The notes below the pieces were generated by a model that did no database searches, was not told the origin of the DNA, and saw only the letters and a list, made by a program, of their open reading frames with translations. From Phytoseiulus persimilis (lineage: Eukaryota > Arthropoda > Arachnida > Mesostigmata > Phytoseiidae): a stretch of DNA of 64,000 nucleotides. Position 1 is the first letter of the stretch. The number at the start of each line of letters is the position of its first letter. Of the stretch, positions 1 to 11,049 are shown in pieces. The position numbers and the translations under genes were made by a program. Location of the stretch: the NCBI GenBank assembly GCA_037576195.1, contig CM075104.1, forward strand, positions 26,614,211 to 26,678,210, given 5' to 3'.

Positions 1-1455
1 TCGGTCTGTCGGTCGGTGGCCTCAAAGGCTGCCTGACCCCGGAGGCGGTTGGAACGGCGGGCGTACGCCAGCGGGTCGGTCGGTCGTCGACCTGAACTAG
101 CTTACCACTTTTGGCATGCTGGCTGTCTGCGCGCGGGTGGGGCAGCACTCTCTGCTTATTGCTTAAGTGCAGCACATTTAGCAGAATTAGCATCCGCGCA
201 CATCGACTCTTAAACCTCTACCCTTACTTGCCCCACAGAGAGAAGCAAAGCTGTTTCTTTTTGTCTCTCAGCATCGCTTTGCCCGTCGCTTCTTGCGCCG
301 CCGCTAGTTAGGAGAGCCGCCCGCCTGAAGCTAACTTGACCGTGCGGGCATTCTTTAAACGAGTTACTCGTTCCCCTGCGATGGGGTCGCGATCGATTTC
401 GCGACTCTCGAGCACTGCGAAGGAGTTGATGCGACAACTACTCACGTCTGAATGAAATCGTTGAGAAGAGAACCGATATGTACAGTCAATGAGTATCTGT
501 TCCTCGGCCGCTCACTCGAGGGAGCGGATGCATTGCGGCGGCAGGCATCAGGGATATCTACACGGGCGTCAGCTGTTACGAATGGCATCCATCTGCACGG
601 GGTTCAGATTCCATTCCGAACTCGTTGTTTTCATCATCATGATCTTCTCGATGGCGGTTGTCGTTCAGGAATAATCGCTGCTCTGGCGGAATCGCTCCCT
701 GCTGCCCCGTCGCGCGGCTTCCCGAGGGCAAAGGACGAAACGGCCGAACGTTTTCCGACCGGAAGGATAGTGTGGGAACGGAGGTCGGCCCATTTCAGTT
801 CGTCGGTCAGTCGATTGCTTGTCAGACAAGTGAGAGGACAACGAGTCGGAGATCCTCGTGCCCAGAGTCGTGGATTTATTCATATAATTGGAAGCCACCT
901 TCAGTTAAGAAAGAGGAAATCTCAGCTTGCCGTTAATCAAAACGTAACCGACCCGTTCACCTTGCTGCGAGTATTCTACGACTACGACGGCGGACTGCTC
1001 TGCAAAGGCCCTTCCTCTTGGTTCTTTTAATCGTCCGTCCGACCGACTCGGAAAATGATACAAATTTGAAGACGGAGGAAAATACAGAAACTTTTTCCCC
1101 TGGTCCGAGCTCGGTTCAACGATAAATTAAGCCGATTCAAGTTGGCTTATCATCAGTACAGTGGAGGGAATCCAAGCCGCCTGAATTCCCCGCTTTTTAG
1201 ATCTCTTCGCGCGGAAGTCTTTCCGAATGAGTGCCAGTGCCACCAATCCCATTGTGGCCATTTCTGTTTTTGCTTCCATCCCCTATTAAACATTCGCCAT
1301 CCAGCGTAAACGGAGTGTGAGAAGAAGCGGCGATATTTGCGTTGAAAATAATATCAACACGGAACGAGCACTCGTATTTCGCCCAGCGACTGTGACAATA
1401 GTAGCTGCGGCAAGCCGGTATGATGTACGCGGGTTGTAAGCAGACAAATTCAGGT

Positions 1456-1489
1456 GGATGATGGATGGATGACAACAACAACAACAACA
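1456..1489 (+). repeat. GGAT run followed by (CAA)n
   Basis: GGATGGAT passes directly into about six CAA units. Both lie in the presumed dac intron. Confidence 0.85.
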
Positions 1490-4400
1490 CTGCAGCAGAG
1501 CCAACTGCTGAAGTGGCTTTGAGTGCTTGCTTGCGCGGCCTGTCGACCGAGCCCCGCTCGACGGACGAATGAGGAACTCACGGACAGCCGACAAGCTGAG
1601 TTTCTTAAATGAGCGCTTTTAATTCGGACGCCGTTGTCACCCTCCCGGCGAGCAGATTTCGTCTGGTCGGTAGCCGGACGGGGCCAAGACAGGCAGATAG
1701 ACGCGCAACAAGCAGTACAGCACCGAAAGCAGCTGAACTGTCCTCCGCTCATTTCTCGTCGACCGTGCTGTGAGAGCGCTGCCACAGCGACCAGACTCGA
1801 AACTTTGGTGCCCATCTGGTGTGGTCTTATATATTGTGAGCGCTATCCGATCGTGCGTTATCTGAACGTACATACACTCATACACGCTCAACGACAAGAG
1901 CAGCGACGGCTGGAGCCGTGAGAGTCGGTATCCATTTTCATAGCTGCTGGAGATCTGGATGGATCGTGGTGACGTGGGACCGGAACGGCGGGTAGAGCTC
2001 TGTCACGACAAACTGTGACAGATGAAAAAAAGAGCGGTTCACTGACGTAAAAGAGGAAGACTTCAAGGAAGCTCTCGCTTGACGTGTAATCCAGGATAGG
2101 ACGGAGTGATCAGCGCCGATGGCTGAAGTACTTCACACCACGAGCCGCTCGCCTCAAATTGAAAGTGCAATTAGTTCGAGGGGGGATGAGAGAACGAAGT
2201 TGCCGCTTAAAAGTTCCGGACGAGACCCGTTCTCCCCTCGGCCTGTTCTTCATGGAAGCATGCCGATTTGAAATTTGGGGAAGTTGAGGAATGCGTGCAT
2301 CTGTCCGTCCATCCGACTATCTCTGTATGGAGGAGCTCTCTCTCAGCCAGCATGGTGGAAGTGGGAGGCAGTTGTTGGTTGGGACAACGACGACGACAAC
2401 CGGCTCCTCTGCCTGAGCACAGAAGTTGGTTGCAAATTCAATTTTGGAGGTATCGGAGCGAGCGGAAAAGCCGGACTTTCTTCGACTGCCTGCCCGCCTG
2501 AACGCCTGCTCGCCCGCCCCGCCCGCCACGCTCGTCTGTCTGCCTTTTGCCATGAAGCTACTATGAGATAGGTGCTTGCTTTCACCGCGATGACCGGATG
2601 CTCTGCGATTCTTCAGAGAATACACCAGCTCGCAATTTTTGAATTTCCTCAATTTTCCCCGACGGTGGAAAGTTCACGTGCGAGACAACAATGGAAACAA
2701 CAAATCCGCGAGCACAGATGAGAATCATGAGTACGAAATGCGCAACCCCATGCTGCATAGCCAGTTGACTTTGTGCGCGCAGAACGGGACAGCGTTTAAC
2801 GCTTGGTAAGCCCAGACACACAACGAGAGGCGCTGGGAGGAAACGCCAGTCAGTCCACTCGGGGGAAGTGAGAGAAGAGGGGGTGAAGGGCTAACTTTTT
2901 GATTGGATTCATTAATGCGTAATCGAGATACTCAGACAGACAACAACACTCCTGTCGTGCTGCTGCTCCCGTTGTTCTGCACTGGGTGCAAACTCCTGAC
3001 GCAAAACGGCTCGGGTGTGGCGACAGAGGATGAACGGAGCCTGCTGTCAGCACTGCTCCGGAGGCCTATTTCAATCTTCCTTTCGAACGTTTCAGTCCTC
3101 TTTCCGAACTGTCAGCGAATCGAGCTCGAGTTCCGGTCGCTCTGTCGTTTCCGTGACGCGGCTCCCGTGTATCCATTTCCCTCGGACTTCGGATCGATAA
3201 AGCGGAGAAGGGAGCAGCCAGCTTTCGGAATCGTTCCATCTGTTGCGGGCCACCCTTTTATTTTGTGTGCTCACGGATTGCTATTGTAGGGCGACTTCTG
3301 TTCGTTGGTAGACTGTGGTCAGCTGCTTGGCGCTATGGCAAGAGCTTTGAGCAGGCTCGCGCCATCACGAACCTCGTCTGTCATGCGAAGACGATTCCAA
3401 CAATCGAATGTTTCTGCTCCTGTTCGGCAATCATAACCCTCGATGTATTCAATCGAAATCGCAACACACATTCGGTGGATCTGGTCGATTTGTGTTCCCG
3501 CGGCTGACAACGAGCTCGGGATCGAATTGTGACAGTTCGTCTTCAGCTACAACGTTGCGTGATCTATATGAGAGTCGACGAACGAATCGGAGCTCGGGCT
3601 TGTTTCCTATCCGGCTGTCGTGGGCCAGTCGCCCGGCATACAAACAATCAATATCGGATCGGCATCCGATTCGGAATCTATTCGATCCTTCTGCCCTCGT
3701 ATAATCGGCATGGATGGTCAAAGAATTGAGGAATTGGCGCGAACGACTGAAAGGTAAGAGGAAAAGATCGCGAACAATGTTCGATCGGGGAAACGACGGA
3801 AGAGCATCACACGAGCGAGGGAAACGGACCAAGGGCCTGTGCGCACGCGACGACGTTGACGTCCAGACTGGCTTCGGTGAACTCTTCAACAAGTGAAAAG
3901 AATGAGCCAGAAGAATAGATGGGATGGAACGATCAGAGGCGGATGGACAGAATCATAGATAGACAAAATAAAGAGAGGAAATAATAGCCGTAGCATTATC
4001 ACTGTCGGTCGCTCGGGCCGCCGTTGCCTCTTTTGAGCAGCGTTTCAAATCACCAACGAGCATCGAGGGACCAAGCCGAGAGGAAGACGCCAGCCAGCCG
4101 ACCGACCGACCAACCAACTGAGCGAGCAATGCCGATACAGCACGAAAATCACATTTGGTCTTCGCTGCTGGGGGAAATAATGAGCAATAATTCCCGCCAT
4201 TACCGCTGCCATCTACGATTTATATATGTACGTACATAGGAATGGAAGATGCACAACTGAGAGCGAAAAGAAACTACGGGATCTGGAGCAAGACGGCGGT
4301 GAGACTACTGCGATGATCTTGCGATCGGAAACACTCGGCGATGATCAATCGGTTGAAGGCTCGCGATGCGTCACTCCCCCACGAGAGCGATGTCGAGCGA

Positions 4401-5832
4401 ATCCCGCAACGCGATGCTCCGTCAATCCGCTTCGATTGACGCCTCGTCAGTTTTGACGCCCCGGAATGATTTTTGAGTCGGCAATAACACACGGCCCACT
4501 AGGGTTCCAAACCAAATAAACGATCCGCTATCGATGATGTTTCGTTTCTGTCTGATCGCCCTCTGAACCAAATCGACGGCGGACGCAGACGCGCTGAGAG
4601 ACACGGGGAAGAATAGCTCGAGCAGATCGTCAGTCCGACAGACAAGGAATTTCAATTCGGAATGACTTGTACCCGTACGTTGCTTCACCGTTTCGCAGGC
4701 GACCGTGTGAGCGCGCGCGCGCGTCTGTGCGTTTCGTTTCAGACACGCGTAAAACGTAGATAGCGGAGAAACACATTTCATTCGAATGAAGTCGGCCGCG
4801 GCCTTCCTTCGAGAAGATCTTTCTTCGATTGAGAACGACACAACTCTGCAATTAAGCTGCTAACAGATCACACATTGATTTGACGATTGCCCAGATGAAC
4901 GCATGAAGGTTCGAACGGCGGCTGTTAAACTGATCGAGTTAACTCGATAAGGCCAAACCCTCGATCGTCTCGTCGAGTCATCCTTCCAGACGTCGTCGTA
5001 CCGAGCCCTCCTCCGATGGATCAGTGTTTTCCGGAGTCTCGTTCTCGAGGACTCTAACATTCGCGCGAGCAGCTTAGGGAATAGGTGTATGCTGAACTCA
5101 ATCGAACAGGAAACCGTCTTTCGCTGGCGAACGAGCGCGCACAGTCTCTTCGGAAGAAAGAGTGGAAGCGTGTTCCTGAGCGTGAGTGTTGATGTTCTCT
5201 TTTGAGAAGAAGGAGACTGCAGTTCATCTCTCTTCGGCTCAATAACACACTCGACCGACGTTGGCCGCTCGACCGGTTGGCCGATAGGCTGCCGGACAGA
5301 CAGGCACACAGGAAACAAGACGAGATATGTTTGCCATTCCACACACGCCAGTTGGCCTGCCGACTCACTGGGTTTTCTTTCCAGATATTCTTTGTTTTTT
5401 TTTAGGCCCGCGTGCCCAACCGCTCGTTCGTCGTGTTTACGAATCGGTTTCACCATTGAGCTATCATCCTTAATCTTATGGCTCTACGAATGGCCCTCTT
5501 CTCTTATCTCCACGCTCCGGATACACTTGCAGAAACCGAAATCGGAACCGGTTCCCCTCCCGGCACCGGGGTTAGGCACCGGCCGGCCGCTCATTCAGGG
5601 GACTTCGCGGGCGAGACGACGGTATCGAACGATGTCGGTTCCGATGATCGTGATTCATTCAGCTCCCTGCCGGTGTCATTGGCTTCTGGTGGCTATCATT
5701 GGTTGGAGGCTCTACTGATTCGACAGCGCGTATGAATTCGTTTCACGCTTCACACGTACGACAAGTCAGTCCTCCGCTTGCCCGCCCGCCCACTTGAGAA
5801 CCAAAAGCAAAAAGTATTACAACAATAAAGCG

Positions 5833-5863
5833 AGCGACCGACCGACCGAACGAACGAACGAAC
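5833..5863 (+). repeat. CGAC to GAAC tetranucleotide microsatellite
   Basis: Three CGAC-type units switch to four GAAC-type units by a single base change while keeping the four-base phase. This shows how the degenerate tetranucleotide blocks elsewhere may have arisen. Confidence 0.85.
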
Positions 5864-8313
5864 AGATAAATTGAGGGGAGCATGGGAGGGCGATCGACGG
5901 ACGGAATCGAAACCATCAGCCAGAAAGGAACGCGCCAGAACTCAATGCCGGGAAGGATGAGCGCTGCCAGGTATCGGTAACTAATTTCGGGAAGGGCTGA
6001 TCTTCCCGGGAACTTCGGCCTAGATTCGCGCACCCGCGAAAGCTGACTGATCACCGAGCGAATTCGGACTCGAAATCTTGGTCTATTTGTATGTCGTGGT
6101 GTCGCGTCCTTTCCCACAGAGGACGCGAGAAGGAGGGAAAAGAGGATGGACTCCTTTGCCCCAGGGCTGTGAGGCGGAGGATTCGAAACGGAACAACCAA
6201 TCCCATTGCTCAGTCGGGCCACGTGCAAGCCACGAGGAGGCTGCGGGCTCCAACCGACTGATTCCATTCGCCGTTTTTTCCGTGATCGCTCGCACGGGAG
6301 CGATATCTTTTCCACAAATCAAGGCACGCAGCTCGGTCCAGCTGAATCGTCGGCTCGTCGAGTCCGCGGGAATTTCGTTCGATCCGGTGCCAGAAAGGGC
6401 ACCGGACACACGAGCTAGATAAAATAGATTAAACTTTGACCAAACGTGTGAGATGAAAAATTCATCATTCAGGTGAGGCGGCGTTCGAGCGAGCCAGTGA
6501 GCGAGCGCATGATTAACGACGCTCCTTCCTTCGTATTGCGAAAATATTTCCATTAACGCGACAGCCAAAAGCATTACGTGCCACTTGACTGGTCAATCTG
6601 TCTCGACTCCGATACTTTCTCGCGGCTTTCCACAGTTTAATTATTTGTCGTTCCATTTTTGCGGTAATCGTATTTACAACGCGCAAAGGCACCGGTCGAT
6701 GACAACGTGTTGTAAATTCGCGTTCAGAGTTTCTCTCTCTGGAGCTTTGACAGCCTGAACTTCGTGTCGCACGCCCCCACCTCACTTCGAAGGAATCTGA
6801 AGGTCCCTCGACATGGCCCTCAGTCCCTTCCTTCCTTGTCAAACAGACGAGCATCTCGCTCCCAACCGGAACTTCGAGCTTTGAAGAACCGTCGGGTGTT
6901 GTGGTGGAACCATGGAGCCAGAAAGGGTTCTTTCGACGTCGACGAAGTACCAGATGACCACCCAAGCATTAGGGAGGAGCTGTTAATTGGATTTTGAGTA
7001 GAAACGGAGCTGAGAGAAAGAAAAAACGTTTTTATCTCCCCATTCGTTTGTTGTAGCTTGTGCCGTTGTAGTGGCCTTTATCGTTCGCGTCAGATTCTCG
7101 TCGCCGGGCTCGTCAGAAATGGAATTGCTTTGTGCTTATCTATTAGTGGCTCTATTTATCTCGACTCGGGGCTTGAACCAAGCAAATGGCAGAACGACTA
7201 ACTCTCACAGTCGAATCCACACACGGTCACGTCACAACACAAACACACCGAAGCGTGCGTTGATCATTCGGGGATAGCCGGAGGTACGCTGGGCTTTTTT
7301 CCACGGTGCCCGACTACCCGACCGGCTCTAAGCAAAGCAATTAAAACGTAACATTACCGAATGACAGAGCAATTTCCAACAGGCTGAGCCAGAGCTTATC
7401 GCTCGCTTGACACGGGACTGAGATCCATCCACGATAAGTTCGCGGCCGCGTTGTTCTAATTCGGTTTCCCGGTTTTCCAGTCTGATCGGTCCATAGCTGT
7501 CGGGGGACAATTTTCCCCCGTGAGATGGCCGCCACACTGTAGCGTTAATGCCGCTATCTCGCCAGTCGATCTCATCTATGATTCCTCTCGCGAATGAGCC
7601 AGCGGTCGGCAAATGAGCCGTATGCAAGAGCGAACGCGGACCCTTCCGAAATTCAGGGGAAGAAAAGAGGACGAAATAAGATCATTATTTCTCAAATGGC
7701 GGTGGCGCACTCAGGCGTCCCGATGCCACTTGCCGGCACGTTTGAATCGACGGCGTTTGTTTCTTATAGTTGATGTTCTTCCAAATATATCTCCTACTGC
7801 GAGGGGGAGATAAGCTTCAGGGAAACAGAAAGACGAGTGGAAAAAAAACGTCGGTTCGAGTGGTGTTGCAGCTATTCTTCTTCTGTTCCTTCACGGGATG
7901 CAACTTTTAACTGAGCGAAGAAGATAACCGCCATCGCGGCCAGAACCGTGGGTATCCGCTCCACAAGTCAGCGATCCGAGTTGCTGCCTCGTTCACTCGC
8001 TTCATTCCGGGGATGTTCTCGCCGCCGCCGCACTTGAAACTTCTTTACAGTTCATCATCTCATCACCGTGAGAAACGGCGACCGAGCCTCGATTCACGTT
8101 AATGGGAGATATCGACTCTATCCTAGCCTGGAAATCCTGGAACACCATACCCTGGCGGCTCCGAGAAGCGCGAGATCGCCTCAACCCCGACGAGGCACTA
8201 GAAGTCCGGGGGGAGCGATTCAAGCTCTTCAGGATGTATCCGCCGCTGAGGCAGCGCAAACGCGGCGCCAATATTCAGCGTGAAGTTTTTCTGCCGCTGC
8301 CGGTTGTGTTGCT

Positions 8314-8340
8314 GACGACGACGACAACAACAACAACAAG
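8314..8340 (+). repeat. (GAC)n to (CAA)n trinucleotide run
   Basis: GACGACGACGAC followed by CAACAACAACAACAA; compound trinucleotide repeat in the presumed dac intron. Confidence 0.85.
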
Positions 8341-9281
8341 AAGTAGGCAGCAGCAAAGAACGAGAGGCCTCGTTGTTGGCGGTCACTGTGACTCTGTGGA
8401 GCTCATTAAGGCGAAGCGCCATTTCATTTTACGGCTCGGTCGACTATGATTAAAAGTGTAATTACGAACGAATCACAAACAGGCAAACACACTTTTACAA
8501 TTAACTTCTTGTCCGTCTGTCTGCATGCTCGCTCGCTCGTTCGCTCAAATGCTCGCTTGCTTCGTCCGTCTCTTTGCTCGGTACGTCTTCAGTTGAACCG
8601 TCCGTTTGTCTGGGAGTTTGTTAAAGAGTCGTTTGCTTTCTCATGTCGTCCATGTCCCCGCCGTATCTAATAGTGCTCATGACAGCGGCTACTACAATTG
8701 CCCAGAAAGACCACACTCGTCCAACGGGGATGGAGTACGCGAAAGGAAACGAACCCAACAACTCACAGCTTTCAAGCACGAACGCTCGATCCCGACCTAA
8801 CGTTCGACCCGCTTCCGATCGGGAAGTCGGAAGAGTATCTGGCGAGCTCCATCTGAGTGCGACGGATCGCGAGAGCTATTTCCCGTTTGGTGGGTCTCGC
8901 GTCGGGGCAAGCACCGTCGTATGGAATGAGCCCGAGCCGAACCGACCGACAGTCCGTCCGAGCTAGTGAGCCGCCGATCGCGCGCGGAGCGTAATCTCTG
9001 CCTCAGCTAGCAATCTAGTGGCGCACCCCCTTGTCATCCGTTGAATCGGTCGCTACAATTATCTCTTGTTTTTGTCTATAAACTTTGTGTCAGACTGTCT
9101 GCCTACTTTGCTCGGTGGCTTGCCTGTTTTCTGACTCTGTCGAATCGCTCGACCGGCCGGTCACTCGGCTAGCCGACTCGCCGCTTGTCTTGCCGAGGGG
9201 CTGACCGACGAGACCGTTGCCATCGAGCTTGAACAGTTCGGGTCGTCACTCACCGGCACGTAGGGCATGTAATGAACTCAC

Positions 9282-9928
9282 CTCGCCGTGGTACAGTCCT
9301 TGAAGAGCGCGTCGAAATCCTTGCACGACAGGAGTTTGCATCGATTAACGCCAGGCTGGATGGCACCCAATCCTCGGAGAACGCGAACTTGTTCAACGTT
9401 GCACACGATCGGCGTGATGTCGAGTCTCTTCAGCTTAGTATAGACTGTGTGCAAGCCGCCGACCAGATGCTTCAAGAATAGATCAAAAGCCTGCGGAAGA
9501 CATAGCAAATACTCGCCATTGATACAGAACGCCGCCACCTTTTCACCGCGATAATCAATGAGCCGGCAATCGGCAGCTGACACGTCCGCGGCGATGCCTG
9601 CCGGTGAACTCGCCCGAGGAGTTGTTGGTGGTTGCGTTTGATTCGAGAACCTCGTTTGTTGAGCTGCCAACATCGAGTTGTACCGGCCCGCCAGCTGACC
9701 GTTCAGCATGAAAGCCGGCACTCCGAGGAAATGTCGCGCGTTCGATGCGCTGTGGTGATGGTGGTGGCTTCCTAACTGCACCACCGCCGAAGACGACGAC
9801 ACTGGACTATTCGGTGTGGAGCGGCCTTTGGACGAACTTTCCGGCGAGACCGACCTGCGGATCGGGTGGTCCCTGTACACACTCGGGAGCATCGTCGGCG
9901 GTGGTGAGTTCGACGCTGAATCGTCCAT
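9282..9928 (-). CDS. dac: Dachshund transcriptional cofactor, N-terminal exon with complete DACHbox-N
   Basis: Dachshund is a nuclear transcription cofactor of the SKI/SNO/DAC family that acts with Eyes absent and Sine oculis in retinal, limb and nervous-system patterning. From the ATG at 9928 the exon encodes 215 residues plus two bases of an Arg codon. Residues 1-115 are low-complexity: Ser/Pro-rich, with five histidines at about 55-59. Residues about 120-215 are the DACHbox-N. Its near-invariant core is plain: CLPQAFDLFLKHLVGGLHTV, then YTKLKRLDITPIVCNVEQVR, then GLGAIQPGVNRCKL, ending in DCTTA. The exon stops at a consensus donor GTGAGT, phase 2. The start is uncertain. The ATG at 9928 is the only one after the in-frame TGA at 10001-10003, but an acceptor-like CAG (9953-9951) lies 23 bases upstream, so a short 5' exon is possible. 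DACHbox-C must lie outside the window. Confidence 0.96.
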
Positions 9929-10156
9929 CGGGTCGAGCCCCGGAGTCCACCTGAACGATGATGGGCGCACGTTGCACGAGATTGTTGCTGCTGGCCAAAC
10001 TCACTGGATTGCTGCCTCACTTCACGATTCCACCTTCAGGCGACAAACAAAGACCACTCGAAAGGATTCATCGAGAGGAACCCCGGATGATCGTTTTGCC
10101 AAAAATCAGCTGATGGATTTGAGCTAGCACTTTGATTCAGCTCTCCTGCGCGGATT

Positions 10157-10220
10157 TCTCTCTCTCCCTCCTTTGTGCTCTCTCTAGAGAGACAGACGGA
10201 GGAAAGAGAGAGAGAGTGAG
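10157..10220. promoter_or_regulatory. CT tract facing GA tract (imperfect inverted repeat, GAGA-like)
   Basis: A run of CTCTCTCCCTCC is answered about 40 bases later by GGAGGAAAGAGAGAGAG, around a palindromic TCTAGA centre (10183-10188). The arms can pair imperfectly. GAGA elements bound by Trl/GAF-type proteins are common at promoters of arthropod developmental genes. Here the tract lies about 230-290 bases upstream of the dac ATG. The function is inferred; the sequence shows only the tract. Confidence 0.4.
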
Positions 10221-10223
10221 GGA

Positions 10224-10235
10224 GGGGGGGGGGGG
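10224..10235 (+). repeat. Poly-G run (12)
   Basis: Uninterrupted G run directly after the CT/GA tract. On the dac sense strand it reads as poly-C in the presumed leader or promoter. Confidence 0.9.
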
Positions 10236-10489
10236 CTTCACTGTGTCACACAACTGTCAGTCGGTTGGTCAGGCCGCCCCTCCTGGTCGAGGTGTTTCCG
10301 CGCACCACCGGGTCCGCGTGAGCTCGGCCGAACTTCGCGAAAGCGACTTATTCCGCCGACTGTCCAACGCTTGCCCACTTCTTTGCCGTGCGCTTCACAA
10401 GTCGCCTCAACCGAAGTGCTGATGACGGTGCTGCTGCTGGTCGTCGTCTGGTTCGGTACTGGTGGCAGACATTTTGGTTTGTCCGTCGG

Positions 10490-10660
10490 CTGCCTGGCTC
10501 GATGGCTAGCAGGGTGGCTGAGTGGAGGGCTAACTGGATGGCTGGCTGGATGGATGGCGCGCACGCTTGCTTGCCGGCCTGGCTGGCTGTTGGGCTGCTT
10601 GCTTGCCGGGCTGAATCGCTGGCTGGCTCGTTCGCTGGCTGGCTGGCGGACAAACGGACG
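10490..10660. repeat. Degenerate GGCT/GGAT tetranucleotide repeat
   Basis: Roughly 170 bases dominated by GCTGGCTG, GGATGGATGG and related four-base units with many substitutions. Several open frames here are translations of the repeat and are not genes. It lies 560-730 bases upstream of the dac start. Confidence 0.75.
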
Positions 10661-10734
10661 GAGGAGCGCTGGGCGGTGCTAAAGGGAGGGCTCACTCACA
10701 CACACACGCTCGCTCGCATGCAGAGCCCTCACCG

Positions 10735-10742
10735 TGACGTCA
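10735..10742. promoter_or_regulatory. Perfect CRE palindrome (TGACGTCA)
   Basis: Exact eight-base match to the CREB/ATF consensus, about 800 bases upstream of the dac start codon. A second exact copy lies 307 bases further upstream (11042-11049). Occupancy is not shown by sequence alone. Confidence 0.4.
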
Positions 10743-11041
10743 GATAGGCCCTTGTGGGGGAGGAAGCAAAACCGGCACAGTTCAACGCAGCCAGAGAGGG
10801 CTCGAGAAGATGGCCACGGAGGGTAACGTTCGCTTTCATTGCACGGCTTGCACGTTCGCTCCCGCGCTATGTATCGAACGTCGTTCACTGGAAAGCCTTG
10901 CCAAGGAATCACTCTCCGCATTTCTCCGAAGGAACCAGGACAGCGCTGGCCCCTCCGATACTGTGAAAGCTCAAACCGCGCTTGAGACTGCTTTTATTCA
11001 TGGCCCAATACGTTGCGAGATGTTTCCGAGAGTGGGAGCGC

Positions 11042-11049
11042 TGACGTCA
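11042..11049. promoter_or_regulatory. Second perfect CRE palindrome (TGACGTCA)
   Basis: Exact CREB/ATF consensus, second of a pair upstream of dac. The match is certain; its use is inferred. Confidence 0.4.

Larger units (their letters stand above)
1..9281 (-). other. dac: Probable first intron of dachshund (partial, runs off the window)
   Basis: On the minus strand the dac exon ends at 9282 and is followed at once by the donor GTGAGT (9281-9276), so the sequence below it should be intron. I looked on the minus strand for the expected continuation of the protein: the basic Pro-Gly-Arg-Pro-Pro-Lys stretch and the C-terminal coiled-coil DACHbox-C. I found neither, so the intron is probably longer than 9.2 kb, which is usual for this gene. 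The interval holds small open frames on both strands without recognisable similarity, CAA and GAC/CAA trinucleotide runs, a CGAC/GAAC tetranucleotide run and AT-rich islands near 4155-4235 and 8446-8510. An unrelated small gene inside the intron cannot be excluded. Confidence 0.6.
9929..10750 (-). promoter_or_regulatory. 5' flank of dac: leader and proximal promoter region
   Basis: This is the sequence immediately upstream of the dac start on the minus strand, so it should hold the leader and probably the promoter. No clear TATA box was seen. It contains a CT/GA inverted tract, a G run, a degenerate GGCT repeat and a perfect TGACGTCA site, listed separately. The transcription start cannot be placed by eye. 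If an upstream exon exists, part of this interval is intron. Confidence 0.45.

Noticed and set aside
1..9281. Later dac exons (DACHbox-C or the Pro-Gly-Arg-Pro-Pro-Lys segment)
   Set aside because: They were sought on the minus strand in all frames and not found; they probably lie beyond the window.
10348..10747. Trp/Leu/Gly-rich or Ser/Gln/Pro-rich frames of 100-119 codons
   Set aside because: They translate a degenerate GGCT tetranucleotide repeat; all frames are open because the unit lacks stops.
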